Shown here piece after piece: positions 1 through 8,307 of a stretch of DNA of 64,000 nt (position 1 is the stretch's first letter; the number at the start of each line of letters is the position of its first letter). The translations under genes were made by a program, and so were the position numbers. The notes under the pieces are model-generated. The model saw only the letters and a list, made by a program, of their open reading frames with translations, had not been told where the DNA came from and searched no databases. Source of the stretch: Kitasatospora sp. CB01950 (lineage in GTDB: Bacteria; Actinomycetota; Actinomycetes; Streptomycetales; Streptomycetaceae); assembly GCF_001905465.1 (NCBI RefSeq), contig NZ_LISX01000003.1, positions 408,565 to 472,564 on the forward strand, in the 5' to 3' direction.

Positions 1-187
1 CCGGCCGCGGTGCGCCGATCTTCGGGCCGGACCTGTACCTGATCAGCCTCTGGACGCCCGTCGACAAGGTGTCGTTCGACGAACTTGCGCTCTACCTGTT
101 CGTCGCGCGGGGGAGGGCCGAGGCGGGCCTGGAGACGGTCTGGACGACACCCCGGACGTGGTCGTCAACAACTACTACGAGGACTGA
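1..187 (+). pseudogene. 3' end of an unidentified gene, apparently frameshifted
   Basis: The window opens inside a coding region. Frame 3 reads convincingly from base 3 (PDLYLISLWTPVDKVSFDEL...) to about base 135, but a natural-looking C-terminus (DDTPDVVVNNYYED, stop TGA at 185-187) lies in frame 2. The coding signal therefore moves between frames somewhere near the G-rich run at 118-140. This fits a one- or two-base indel, either real or a sequencing error. No family is recognised from about 60 residues, and the 5' part is outside the window. Confidence 0.45.
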
Positions 188-256
188 TCCGCGCGTCCCC
201 GGACCCCGCCCCTCGGTAACCCGCTTGCCAAAAAGCCCATGTGAGGGTGTATGAAT

Positions 257-285
257 CCAGGGCCCACGCCAATCGTGGGCCCTGG
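257..285 (+). terminator. perfect 12-bp hairpin upstream of the lectin gene
   Basis: CCAGGGCCCACG (257-268) and CGTGGGCCCTGG (274-285) form a perfect inverted repeat with a 5-base loop. It lies between the upstream stop at 187 and the lectin ribosome-binding site (AAGGGGG, about 289-295). It may end the upstream transcript, or act as a leader hairpin protecting or controlling the lectin mRNA. There is no U-tract, which is usual for actinomycete terminators. Confidence 0.55.
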
Positions 286-306
286 AACAAGGGGGTTTCC
301 CGCTCG

Positions 307-1140
307 ATGCGGAAGAACGTCTTCACACGCGCCGCCGCGGCCCTGCTCGGTGCCGCGGTCATCGCCGTCGTGGCTCCGGCCGGCACTGCCGCGGCGAAGC
401 CGTCGGCCCACGAGGCCACCAGCCTGCGCAGCGGCGAGAAGCTCCTGTCGGGGCAGAGCATGGTCAGCGGCGAGACCGAGCTGGTGATGCAGTACGACGG
501 CAACCTGGTGCTCTACCTGGTGGGCGACACCGGCCACCGCGGCCCGGTGCTGTGGGCCAGCGGCACCTACGGCAACCAGGGCGCGTACGCCTACATGCAG
601 CCCGACGGCAACTTCGTGGTCTACCGCAAGGGCGGCGGACCGGACTCCGGCGGCGCGCTGTGGAGCACCGGGAGCTACGGCCACCCGGGCACGGTGGCCT
701 CGCTGCTGAACGGCTGGTTTGCCGTCAGCGGCCAGCAGCTGTACTGGCAGACCGACACCGGCGTCACCCCGGCCGTCGGCGCCACCAACGACAAACTCGG
801 CCCGGTCCCCAACACCATGGCGCACGGCCGCTGGATCGAGTCGAACTCGGTCTGGCTGCTCATGCAGCCCGACGGGAACCTGGTCCTCTACCGCAAGCGC
901 GACGGCGCGGCGCTGTGGTCCACCGGCACCTACGGCCACCCGAACAGCTTCGCGACCGTGTCGGGCGCGCCGACCTTCGGCGCCCTGTGGCTCAGCTCCC
1001 AGGGCGTCGGAGTCACCTGGTCGCTCTCGACCAAGGGCCGGCCCGGCGACTGGGCGAAGGTGCAGGACGACGGCAACTTCGTGATCTACGGCAGCGACGG
1101 CGCCGCCCGCTGGTCCACCGGCACCTGGGGCAACTGGTAG
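307..1140 (+). CDS. secreted bulb-type (D-mannose-binding) lectin domain protein
   Basis: The 277-residue product starts with a Sec signal: MRKN, then a hydrophobic stretch to about residue 30 with an AxA-type end. The mature part carries four copies of the B-lectin sugar-binding motif QxDxNxVxY, at about residues 62, 98, 187 and 253 (for example MQYDGNLVLY and MQPDGNFVVY). This is the beta-prism II fold that binds mannose in plant and bacterial lectins. Start 307 is preferred over the in-frame ATG at 241 because the signal peptide follows it directly and AAGGGGG lies about 11 bases upstream. The protein is probably released to bind polysaccharide or glycan. No catalytic domain is attached. 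The gene stands alone behind a strong hairpin. The domain call is firm; the biological ligand is not known. Confidence 0.88.
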   Translation: MRKNVFTRAAAALLGAAVIAVVAPAGTAAAKPSAHEATSLRSGEKLLSGQSMVSGETELVMQYDGNLVLYLVGDTGHRGPVLWASGTYGNQGAYAYMQPDGNFVVYRKGGGPDSGGALWSTGSYGHPGTVASLLNGWFAVSGQQLYWQTDTGVTPAVGATNDKLGPVPNTMAHGRWIESNSVWLLMQPDGNLVLYRKRDGAALWSTGTYGHPNSFATVSGAPTFGALWLSSQGVGVTWSLSTKGRPGDWAKVQDDGNFVIYGSDGAARWSTGTWGNW

Positions 1141-1193
1141 TCGCCCGCTCTCCGCGAGGGTGCGCCGGCCCCGATGCTGCGCGCACCCTTGAC

Positions 1194-1321
1194 GGTGCAC
1201 CGACCTTCGGGTCCCGCTCCGGCGAACACGCCATGCTTCGGCTGCTCGACCAATTCCCGGACGTGGACGCCGTGTTCGCCGCCTCCGACGCCATGGCCGT
1301 CGGCGCCCTGCGCGCGCTGCG
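1194..1321 (+). pseudogene. remnant of a LacI-family regulator, effector-binding domain
   Basis: A short reading frame (GAPTFGSRSGEHAM, then LLDQFPDVDAVFAASDAMAV, then GALRALR) matches the well-conserved segment of LacI/PurR regulators just after the middle of the effector domain. There the family reads roughly F-x-x-x-S-G-x-x-A-M-x-x-L-L-x-x-x-P-D-x-D-A-V-F-x-x-S-D. Nothing before or after it continues the family: no helix-turn-helix precedes it and the frame becomes random after base 1321. It is therefore a fossil fragment of about 43 codons left by deletion, with no expected function. Confidence 0.7.
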
Positions 1322-1773
1322 GGTCGTCATCAGCCCTGGAGGGCTTGCAGCGAGAAAGCCTCGACAGCGAAGGGCTCCGGGGTCGATGTCGTCACCAGCC
1401 ATGAAGATTCGCTGTGAATCGGGCGCGGCGGCAGCTTGCGCGGGGCGCTGCGTGAGCTACGCCGGTGCGGGTCGGAGAAGGGCAGCTTCGACGCGACGCG
1501 CGGACGATCACGATCCGTGGTAGTCGGGTAGGCGGCCGTGGTACGCCATCAGGTGCCGGCCGGCGAGTTGCCGGCGCCGCCTGCGCTGCCCGGCGTTGCT
1601 GGTGTTGGTCGCTGAAGGGGCGACATGTCGGTGTCGCAGCTGGACCTGAGCAGACTTCGGCAGGTCCGTGGGCCCGGGTTCGACATGAGCGGTACACGCG
1701 CAGCATCGTCAGATAGGTTGTGGGCCGGCGAACGTGCGTACAAGAGCTATTCGATGGCGGGTAAGGGGGAACC
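1322..1773. other. intergenic, no supported gene
   Basis: No open frame here looks coding on either strand. A 72-codon frame from ATG 1625 has a plausible ribosome-binding site (GAAGGGG) but runs through the start of the next gene in another frame, and its composition is not protein-like. The stretch probably holds the promoter of the toxin operon and decayed sequence linked to the LacI remnant. Confidence 0.4.
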
Positions 1774-2499
1774 GTGGCGATCGAACTGCCCGGGGAGGTG
1801 GTGTCGTTCCTCGATTTCATCGGCATCAACTGGCCGACCGTGAACGAGGACGGCGTCCGTGAGTTCGCGTCGCATGTGCGGGAGTTCGCCGACAACGTGC
1901 GTAGCACCCGCCAGGACTCGACCGGTACGATCCGGCAACTCGGCGAGGCCTACCAGGGCGCGTCCTACGACCTTCTGGTGGCCAAGTGGGACCAGCTGTC
2001 GGGTGGTCATCTCGATGAGCTGGTGCAGGCATGCCACGTGGTGGCCGGTGCGCTGGACGTTGCAGCCGACGTGATCGTGGCGATGAAGGTCGAGGCGATC
2101 GCCGAACTGGTCGCCCTGGCAGCCGCGTTCGTTGCGGACCAGGCAGCCGCAGTGGCCACGCTCGGCGCGGCCGAGGCGGCCCTCGTACTGATCGAGCAGG
2201 CCGCGAAGAAGCTGGTCAACTACCTGGAGCAGCAACTCGAGCAGTACGTCATCGGCCAGGTGATCGAGGCCGCGATCAACCCGCTGGTGGAGGTCGTCGA
2301 GCGGGCGGTGACCGGGCTGGTCTTCCAGACCGCCGGGGCGGCACTCGGCGCTGCCGGTGGAGCGGCGGCGGGCAGCGGATTCCAGATCCACCCCGAGATG
2401 CTCGACGAGCACGCCCTGACCATGCAGCGGCACGCCGAGACCGTCGCCTCGCACGCGCAGGCCTTCGAGTCCAAGCTCGCGGGGGTGAGCTTCGTATGA
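1774..2499 (+). CDS. helical WXG-like partner protein of the RHS toxin
   Basis: The 241-residue, almost entirely alpha-helical protein (start GTG 1774, AAGGGGGA just upstream) has no signal peptide. Its N-terminal part (about 20-110) looks like the N-terminal regions of WXG100/ESX-type substrates, with repeated E-F-A heptads (VREFASHVREFADNV) and a W-D-Q-L segment. A hydrophobic alanine-rich central helix region follows (about 105-200). The stop overlaps the RHS start (ATGA), so both are made together. By analogy with actinobacterial polymorphic toxins it probably targets or chaperones the RHS protein for type VII secretion or keeps its N-terminus folded. The WXG-like assignment is from helix pattern and context, not from a strict motif. 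Confidence 0.6.
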   Translation: MAIELPGEVVSFLDFIGINWPTVNEDGVREFASHVREFADNVRSTRQDSTGTIRQLGEAYQGASYDLLVAKWDQLSGGHLDELVQACHVVAGALDVAADVIVAMKVEAIAELVALAAAFVADQAAAVATLGAAEAALVLIEQAAKKLVNYLEQQLEQYVIGQVIEAAINPLVEVVERAVTGLVFQTAGAALGAAGGAAAGSGFQIHPEMLDEHALTMQRHAETVASHAQAFESKLAGVSFV

Positions 2500-5400
2500 G
2501 CAACCAGATCGTCCGGGCCCTGGAACACGCCGCGCAGAAGCTCGGCACCACGCTGGCGAAGGACGCCGGCACGGCGGTCAAGGACTTCTACTCCACGACC
2601 GGCCAGAACCTGAAGAAGGTCGCCAAGAACGTCCGTGACGTGGAGGAGAAGCACGCTGCCCAGCTGCGGCAGGTCGGCACTCGCGAGAAGGGCGCTCTGT
2701 CCGCGCCGCGCACCGGTGACAGCACCCGCCGGGGCAAGGGCGGGCTGCCCTTGGGCCGCGGGAAACGGCAGGGCAAGGCCGTCGACGGCAACGGCACGTG
2801 TCTCACCGGCGCCGACCCGGTGGACGTGGTCTCCGGCCAGGTCATCACCTCGGAGACCGACGTGGATCTGCCCGGACTGCTGCCGCTGACGCTGCGCCGC
2901 GCATACGCCTCGGACTACATCGGCGGGCGGCTGCACGGCCCCGGCTGGTCGTCCACCCTCGACCAGCGGATCGAGATCGACGCCGACGGTGTCCACTTCG
3001 CCGGCGACGACGCCCAGATCCTGCACTACCCGCTGCCCGACAGTCCCGGCCGGCCGGTCCTCCCCGCAGGCGGAGCGCGTCGGCCGTTGGTGTGGGACCA
3101 GCGCGGCGACGCCTTCCGGATCGAGGACCCGGACCGCGGCTGGACCCACCACTTCGGCGGCCCGGGCGGCCCCTCCTGGCGGATCGGCGAGGTCCGCCCG
3201 TTGACCGGGATCTCGGACCGCAACGGGCACCGGATCGACTTCCTTCGCGACGCGGACGGTCTGCCCATCGAGGTGCGGCACTCCGCCGGCTACCGGGTCG
3301 CGGTCGACATCGCGCCGGGCCCGGAGGGTGTGCGGGTCGAGCGGCTGCGGCTGCTCGACGGGACCGGCACGGGCAGCACCGTCGTCGAGTACCAGTACTA
3401 CCCGGACGGCCACCTCGCCTCGATCGTCGACTCCACCGGCCTGCCCTACGTCTACGAATACGACGACGAGGGGCGGATGACCGACTGGATCGACCGCAAC
3501 GGCTACTCCTACACCTATGAGTACGACCAGGTCTCCGGCCGGGTGGTCCGCGCGTCGGGGCAGGACGGCGCACTTGCTGCCGAGTTCGCCTATGACACCG
3601 CCGCCCGCACCACGGCCGTCACCGACTCGCTCGGCCGCACCACGGTCCACCAGTACGACCAGGACGAACGGGTCGCACTGACCACCGACCCGGCCGGCCA
3701 CTGCGTGCACACCGAGTGGGACCGCCGCGGCGGTCTGCTCGCCACGACCGACCAGCTCGGCCGGACCACCCGGTACACCCTTGACGAGCAGGGCGACCCG
3801 GTTCGGATCGACCACCCGGACGGCACCGCGACCGAGCTCAGCCACAACGCGCTCCGTCTGCCCGTGCAGATCACCCTCCCGGGCGGCGCGGTCTGGCGTT
3901 ACGAGTACGACGAGCGCGGGAACCGGCTGGCTGTCACCGACCCGTGCGCGGTGACCACCCGTTACGAGTACGACGAGCTCGGCCGGGCCACCGCGACGGC
4001 CGACGCCGAGGGCAACGTCACCCGGATCGAGACCGACCCGGCCGGCCTGATGCTGGCCGTCAGTGACCCGCTCGGCCAGACCTATCGCTGTGAGCGTGAC
4101 GGCTTCGGCAGGGTGGTCGTAGAGACCGATCCGCTCGGCGACACCACGCGCTACGGCTGGACCGTCGAGGGCCGCCCGCTCTGGCGCCAGCTGCCCGACG
4201 GCGGCCGCGAGGAGTGGGTGCACGACCCGGAAGGCGGGCTGCTCGAACACCTGGACCCGGCCGGTCACCGCACTCGTTACGAGGTCGGCAGCTTCGGTGT
4301 CCGCACCGCGCAGATCGACGCCGCCGGCGCCCGGCTGGAGTACGGCTACGACACCGAGCTGCGGATGACCGCCATCACCGGCCCGACCGGCCGCACCTGG
4401 CAGTACGTCTACGACCAGGCCGGCAACCTCTCCGCCGAAACCGACTACAACGGTCGGACCGTCCGCTACGAGCACGACGCCGCCGGTCAACTGGTCCGGC
4501 GAACCAACGGTGCCGGGCAGAGCGTCGGCTACACCTGGGATGCCGCCGGCCGGGTCACCGGCCACCACAGCGACACCGGCGGCTCGGACTTCGCGTACGA
4601 CGAGGCCGGCAACCTGCGCCAAGCCCGCAACAAGGAGGTCCTGCTCGGGTTCGGCCACGACGCCCTCGGCCGCCTGCTCTCCGAGACCGTCAACAGCCTG
4701 ACCACCACCAGCAGCTACGACCTGCTGGGCCGACGGGTCGAGCGCAGAACCCCGAGCGGCACGGTCACCCGGTGGCAGCACGATGCGAACCACCGGACCA
4801 CCGCGCTGCAGACCCCGAGCGTGCGACTCACTTTCGGCTACGACGCGGCCGGTCAGGAACTCTACCGCTGGCTCGGCGACCGGCTCGCCCTCACCAGCAG
4901 CTGGGACAGGATGGGGCGGCTGACCGGCCGACAGGTCCTCGCCGTCGACGGCGAGGGCGCTTCCCGGAGCTCCCGCCTGCTGCGTGAACGCGGCTGGACC
5001 TACCGTGGCGACGGCTTGCCGGTCACCCAGTCCGACAAGGGCGGGATCGACCGGCACTTCCAGCTCGACCCCATCGGCCAGGTCACCGCCGTGCAGGCGG
5101 GCGAGCTCAGCGAGCAGTACTCCTACGACGCCGGCGGCAACCTGCTGCACGCGGCCACAAGTCGTGGCGCGGCCCTCGACCTGGCGGGACCGCGCACCAT
5201 CGACGGCATGCTGCTGCGCGAGGCCGGCCGCTGCCGCTACGAGTACGACGCCCAAGGGCGCCTGGTGGGAAGCCGTCGACGCACGCTCTCCGGCAAGGAG
5301 AAGAGCTGGGGGTTCCACTGGGATGCCTTCGACAGGCTCACCGACGCCAGGAACCCCGCAGGTGAGCACTGGCACTATGTCTATGACCCGCTGGGCCGCC

Positions 5401-6287
5401 GCACCGCGAAACAGCTGCTCGGCCCCGATGGAGCCGTGCTCGCCGAGACCCGCTTCTGCTGGGACGGCGAGGTGCTCGTCGAGCAGGGCCACCACGTCGC
5501 CGGGCAGCAGACCACCACGACCACGACCTGGGAGTACCAACCGGACACCTGGACCCCGGTGACGCAGATCGAGCGCACCCGGTCCGACCAGACGGTGATC
5601 GACGAGCGGTTCTACGCCATCGTCACCGACCTGGCGGGCGCACCGACCGAACTCCTCACCGCCGAAGGCGAGGTGGTCTGGCAGCGCACCGCCTCGCTGT
5701 GGGGCCTGCCGCTGACCTCCGACGCCACCGGGCCGGCCGACTGCCCGCTCCGCTTCCCCGGTCAGTACCACGACGAGGAGACCGGCCTCGACTACAACCT
5801 GCACCGCTACTACGACCCGCAGACCGCCCGCTTCATCAGCCCGGATCCGCTCGGACTGACGCCTGCACCCAACCACTACGCCTACGTCACCAACCCGCTC
5901 GACGAGATCGACCCGCTCGGCCTCGCCAAGCGCAAGGGCTCACGCGGCAGCAGCAGCGGCGGTAGCGGCGGCGGTAGCGGTAGCGGCGGCAACAACAACC
6001 AGAAGCCGACCCCGCCCGCCCCGGGCAGTCGAGCCATCCCACCCCGTCAGCCACCGCCGTCCTCCCTCCCGGGCTTCCCCGGGGCGCGCCGAGTCCCGCC
6101 GAAGACCTCCGTCCAGAAGGGCGGTGGCCTGCGCCCGCGCTGGGAGGACAAGAAGAACATCTACGAGTGGGACTCCCAGCACGGCGAGGTCGAGAAGTAC
6201 GACAAGCAGGGCAAGCATCTCGGCGCGTTCGACGTGGACGGCAAGCAGCTCAAGGGGCCCGAAGCAGGAAGGACGTGCGTGAAATGA
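2496..6287 (+). CDS. RHS-repeat polymorphic toxin with C-terminal colicin E3-type rRNase domain
   Basis: The 1263-residue protein starts at ATG 2496, inside the stop of the partner gene. After a lysine-rich helical N-terminus (1-90), a DUF6531-like pre-shell segment begins at about 95 (DPVDVVSGQV). A long array of YD/RHS repeats (about 250-1100; YEYDERGNRL-type units) forms the toxin-enclosing shell. The RHS core motif RFISPDPLGL at residue 1112 is the usual self-cleavage boundary. A Gly/Ser/Pro-rich linker (about 1145-1205) precedes a toxin domain of about 50 residues whose tail reads IYEWDSQHGEVEKYD. This matches the cytotoxic RNase domain of colicin E3/cloacin, which cuts 16S rRNA at the decoding site. 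The catalytic Asp, His and Glu are all present (D1226, H1229, E1233), and an Arg lies near the C-terminus (R1259). The next gene should encode the immunity protein. Confidence 0.93.
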   Translation: MSNQIVRALEHAAQKLGTTLAKDAGTAVKDFYSTTGQNLKKVAKNVRDVEEKHAAQLRQVGTREKGALSAPRTGDSTRRGKGGLPLGRGKRQGKAVDGNGTCLTGADPVDVVSGQVITSETDVDLPGLLPLTLRRAYASDYIGGRLHGPGWSSTLDQRIEIDADGVHFAGDDAQILHYPLPDSPGRPVLPAGGARRPLVWDQRGDAFRIEDPDRGWTHHFGGPGGPSWRIGEVRPLTGISDRNGHRIDFLRDADGLPIEVRHSAGYRVAVDIAPGPEGVRVERLRLLDGTGTGSTVVEYQYYPDGHLASIVDSTGLPYVYEYDDEGRMTDWIDRNGYSYTYEYDQVSGRVVRASGQDGALAAEFAYDTAARTTAVTDSLGRTTVHQYDQDERVALTTDPAGHCVHTEWDRRGGLLATTDQLGRTTRYTLDEQGDPVRIDHPDGTATELSHNALRLPVQITLPGGAVWRYEYDERGNRLAVTDPCAVTTRYEYDELGRATATADAEGNVTRIETDPAGLMLAVSDPLGQTYRCERDGFGRVVVETDPLGDTTRYGWTVEGRPLWRQLPDGGREEWVHDPEGGLLEHLDPAGHRTRYEVGSFGVRTAQIDAAGARLEYGYDTELRMTAITGPTGRTWQYVYDQAGNLSAETDYNGRTVRYEHDAAGQLVRRTNGAGQSVGYTWDAAGRVTGHHSDTGGSDFAYDEAGNLRQARNKEVLLGFGHDALGRLLSETVNSLTTTSSYDLLGRRVERRTPSGTVTRWQHDANHRTTALQTPSVRLTFGYDAAGQELYRWLGDRLALTSSWDRMGRLTGRQVLAVDGEGASRSSRLLRERGWTYRGDGLPVTQSDKGGIDRHFQLDPIGQVTAVQAGELSEQYSYDAGGNLLHAATSRGAALDLAGPRTIDGMLLREAGRCRYEYDAQGRLVGSRRRTLSGKEKSWGFHWDAFDRLTDARNPAGEHWHYVYDPLGRRTAKQLLGPDGAVLAETRFCWDGEVLVEQGHHVAGQQTTTTTTWEYQPDTWTPVTQIERTRSDQTVIDERFYAIVTDLAGAPTELLTAEGEVVWQRTASLWGLPLTSDATGPADCPLRFPGQYHDEETGLDYNLHRYYDPQTARFISPDPLGLTPAPNHYAYVTNPLDEIDPLGLAKRKGSRGSSSGGSGGGSGSGGNNNQKPTPPAPGSRAIPPRQPPPSSLPGFPGARRVPPKTSVQKGGGLRPRWEDKKNIYEWDSQHGEVEKYDKQGKHLGAFDVDGKQLKGPEAGRTCVK

Positions 6288-6550
6288 TCTGGGTTGTACT
6301 CGGGTTCAACCGCAGCGACGACGAGCTCGTTGTCGAGTGGACCCTCCCGCCCTCGTTCGACGAGGCGAGTGCCGCCGAGCTGGTCGGGCCGTGGCCCGAC
6401 CTGATCGGCTCCAGCTTCCCGCTGTCCGACGACCAGCTACCTGTGATCGAGGAACTGATCGGGGTCAAGGCCGACGGCGCTCAGGTTTCCTACTTCCTTG
6501 AAGCCCAGCAGGGCCAGCACGAGGTGAGGTCGCCACGGCAGAGCACCTGA
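6284..6550 (+). CDS. putative immunity protein for the RHS rRNase toxin
   Basis: The 88-residue acidic cytoplasmic protein begins MIWVVLGFNRSDDELVVEW. Its ATG overlaps the toxin stop (ATGA at 6284-6287), the arrangement expected of an immunity gene that must be made with its toxin. It does not resemble the colicin E3 immunity protein Im3 by eye. Its beginning looks like small DUF7683-type proteins found beside toxins, a resemblance I hold loosely. Acidity suits binding to the lysine-rich RNase domain. The last 15 residues (QHEVRSPRQST) look less conserved. A strong terminator follows at once, closing the three-gene operon. Confidence 0.65.
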   Translation: MIWVVLGFNRSDDELVVEWTLPPSFDEASAAELVGPWPDLIGSSFPLSDDQLPVIEELIGVKADGAQVSYFLEAQQGQHEVRSPRQST

Positions 6551-6560
6551 AGCGGACACT

Positions 6561-6595
6561 CTGCCTGCGCCGGCCTGCGGGCCTGGCGCAGGCAG
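6561..6595 (+). terminator. terminator of the RHS toxin operon
   Basis: CTGCCTGCGCC (6561-6571) pairs perfectly with GGCGCAGGCAG (6585-6595) across a 13-base GC-rich loop, starting 10 bases after the immunity gene stop. No U-tract is present. Confidence 0.75.
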
Positions 6596-6801
6596 GTGTA
6601 CAAGTGGCCTGGCGGACGCTGCCTTCGACGCCGGCGCGCAGGGCGTGGTCGCGGTTCCATGCAGCTCACCTTCTCTCGCTCCATCGACCCGGTCACCCTC
6701 CCCATGAGATCGGCATAGAGCGATCAGAGTGGGGCCCGGGGCGCGACGGCAGGGCTCCCTCGATCACCGGCGGTCCTTCTGGATGAATGATGCGAAGGGT
6801 C

Positions 6802-6836
6802 AGGGCCTGTCCGGCGGATCTTGCCGGACAGGCCCT
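6802..6836 (-). terminator. perfect 14-bp hairpin at the MFS gene stop
   Basis: AGGGCCTGTCCGGC (6802-6815) and GCCGGACAGGCCCT (6823-6836) form a perfect inverted repeat with a 7-base loop, touching the stop codon of the minus-strand MFS gene. The left arm plus loop includes CTGTCCGGCGGATC, which also occurs beside the IS5-type transposase remnant at 8955-8968. The hairpin may therefore have come from transposon ends. Confidence 0.75.
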
Positions 6837-8169
6837 AACCCATCGGCACCGGCTCCGGGTGCGCCGGTTGGGATCGTTCGGTGTCGGAAGCGCCGGAGGT
6901 CGCCGTGGCTGCGAGGCCGAGGAGGACGGCGGCCACCACGCCGGCGATGAACCAGCCGGACGGGCCGTTCTTGCCGAGGTGGGTGGCCAGGAGTGGGGTG
7001 GTGCCGCCCAGGACGGCGCTGGTCAGTGCGTAGGGGAGGCCGATGCCCAGGGCGCGTACGCGGGGCGGGAAGATTTCGGCGAGCAGGGCGGGCAGGACCG
7101 TGGTGACGCAGACCAGGTAGACCACGCCGCTGCCGTAGGCGAGTAGCAGACTGACGAACCGGCCGGTCATGGCGAGGTAGGCCCAGGAGCCCCCGGTGGC
7201 GAAGAGCAGGCTCGCCACGACCAGCAGCCGCCGTGGCCCGACCCGGTCGGCGAGCAGGCCGATCGGCACCTGGAGCAGGATCATTACGGCGGTGGCGCAG
7301 ACCACGACCCAGAACATCGTCCCGTCCGGAGCCAGCCGCTGCCCCATCGCCGGTATCACCGAGGTCCAGGTGCTGCCGACGGTCGCCATCCCGGCCACCA
7401 GTAGGACGGAGCGCAGGACCTGCTGCCGGTGGGTGCGCAGGACCTCGCGCAGCGGGCTGCGGTCCTGACGGGAGCTCACCTCGCGCCGGAAGACCTCGCT
7501 CTCGGTGATCCGGCTCCGCAGCGCCAGCAGGACCAGCCCGAGCACGCCGCCGATCAGGAACGGCACCCGCCAGCCCCAGGTCTCCATCGCCCCGGGACCC
7601 ACCAGGCCGGTCAGCATGCCGCCGAGCATCGCGGCGGTGAACGCGCCCGCGGCGGTGGTGAGCGAGAACAGGCTGCCGTAGAGGCCCCTGCGGCGAGGCG
7701 GGGCCAGTTCCATCAGGTACGCCGCCGCGGCGGGCCACTCACCGCCGGAGGAGATGCCCTGGGCGAGCCGGGCGCAGAGCAGCAGCACCGGGGCGAGGAT
7801 CCCGGCCTGCTGGTAGGTCGGGGCGCTCCCGATCAGGACCGAACCGGCCGTCATCAGCAGAATCGCCAGCAGCAGCGCCGGCTTGCGGCCCCGGCGGTCC
7901 GCCAGCCGGCCCAGCAGCACGCCGCCGAGCGGCCTGGCCAGCACGCCCACCCCGAGCACCGCGAAGGCACCCAGCAGCGAGGTGGTCGGATCGGCGGAGG
8001 GGAAGAACCGCTCCGCGAAGAGCGGGGCGAACAGACCGTACGCCAGCCAGTCGAAGGATTCCACGAAGTTCCCGACCACGGTCGCGGTGACGGCACGGCG
8101 ACGTAACCGCACAGCCTCGGGCGAAGGGGCGGGCAGCGGGTGGAGCGGGCTGGCCTCGGTGTGCGGCAT
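6835..8169 (-). CDS. MFS transporter, metabolite:H+ symporter type
   Basis: The 444-residue protein has 12 predicted membrane helices and the features of the MHS branch of the major facilitator family. These are a GNFVESFDW motif in the first helix, a conserved GRLADRRGRKP loop between helices 2 and 3, and an RxxQGxxxGGEW signature (RLAQGISSGGEWP) in helix 5. Members move small carboxylates, betaines or similar solutes with protons. ATG 8169 (MPHTEAS) is chosen; an in-frame ATG 13 codons upstream is possible. The AhpD-like gene lies upstream on the same strand but is separated by its own terminator, so the two are probably separate units. The substrate cannot be told from the sequence. Confidence 0.88.
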   Translation of the reverse strand: MPHTEASPLHPLPAPSPEAVRLRRRAVTATVVGNFVESFDWLAYGLFAPLFAERFFPSADPTTSLLGAFAVLGVGVLARPLGGVLLGRLADRRGRKPALLLAILLMTAGSVLIGSAPTYQQAGILAPVLLLCARLAQGISSGGEWPAAAAYLMELAPPRRRGLYGSLFSLTTAAGAFTAAMLGGMLTGLVGPGAMETWGWRVPFLIGGVLGLVLLALRSRITESEVFRREVSSRQDRSPLREVLRTHRQQVLRSVLLVAGMATVGSTWTSVIPAMGQRLAPDGTMFWVVVCATAVMILLQVPIGLLADRVGPRRLLVVASLLFATGGSWAYLAMTGRFVSLLLAYGSGVVYLVCVTTVLPALLAEIFPPRVRALGIGLPYALTSAVLGGTTPLLATHLGKNGPSGWFIAGVVAAVLLGLAATATSGASDTERSQPAHPEPVPMG

Positions 8170-8268
8170 GGGTGGGCTGCTCCCGACGCGGACGATGTGA
8201 GGGCTCATGATTCCGGGCCTCGCGTCCGCTGCCTACTTCTCGATTGCTCTCTCCCCACCGCCGCGCAT

Positions 8269-8300
8269 CCCGGGCCCCGGTCCACCGACCGGGGCCCGGG
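8269..8300 (-). terminator. terminator of the AhpD-like gene
   Basis: CCCGGGCCCCGGT (8269-8281) and ACCGGGGCCCGGG (8288-8300) form a perfect 13-bp stem with a 6-base loop, just downstream of the minus-strand stop at 8308. Confidence 0.8.
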
Positions 8301-8307
8301 GGCGTCG

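Noticed and set aside
1625..1843. 72-codon plus ORF with a ribosome-binding-like GAAGGGG
   Set aside because: It runs into the start of the WXG-like gene in another frame and has no protein-like composition after about 45 residues.
2220..5876. 1218-codon minus-strand ORF inside the RHS gene
   Set aside because: It is the antisense shadow of the RHS gene. It has no ribosome-binding site and low-complexity valine/glycine/arginine composition typical of high-GC shadows.
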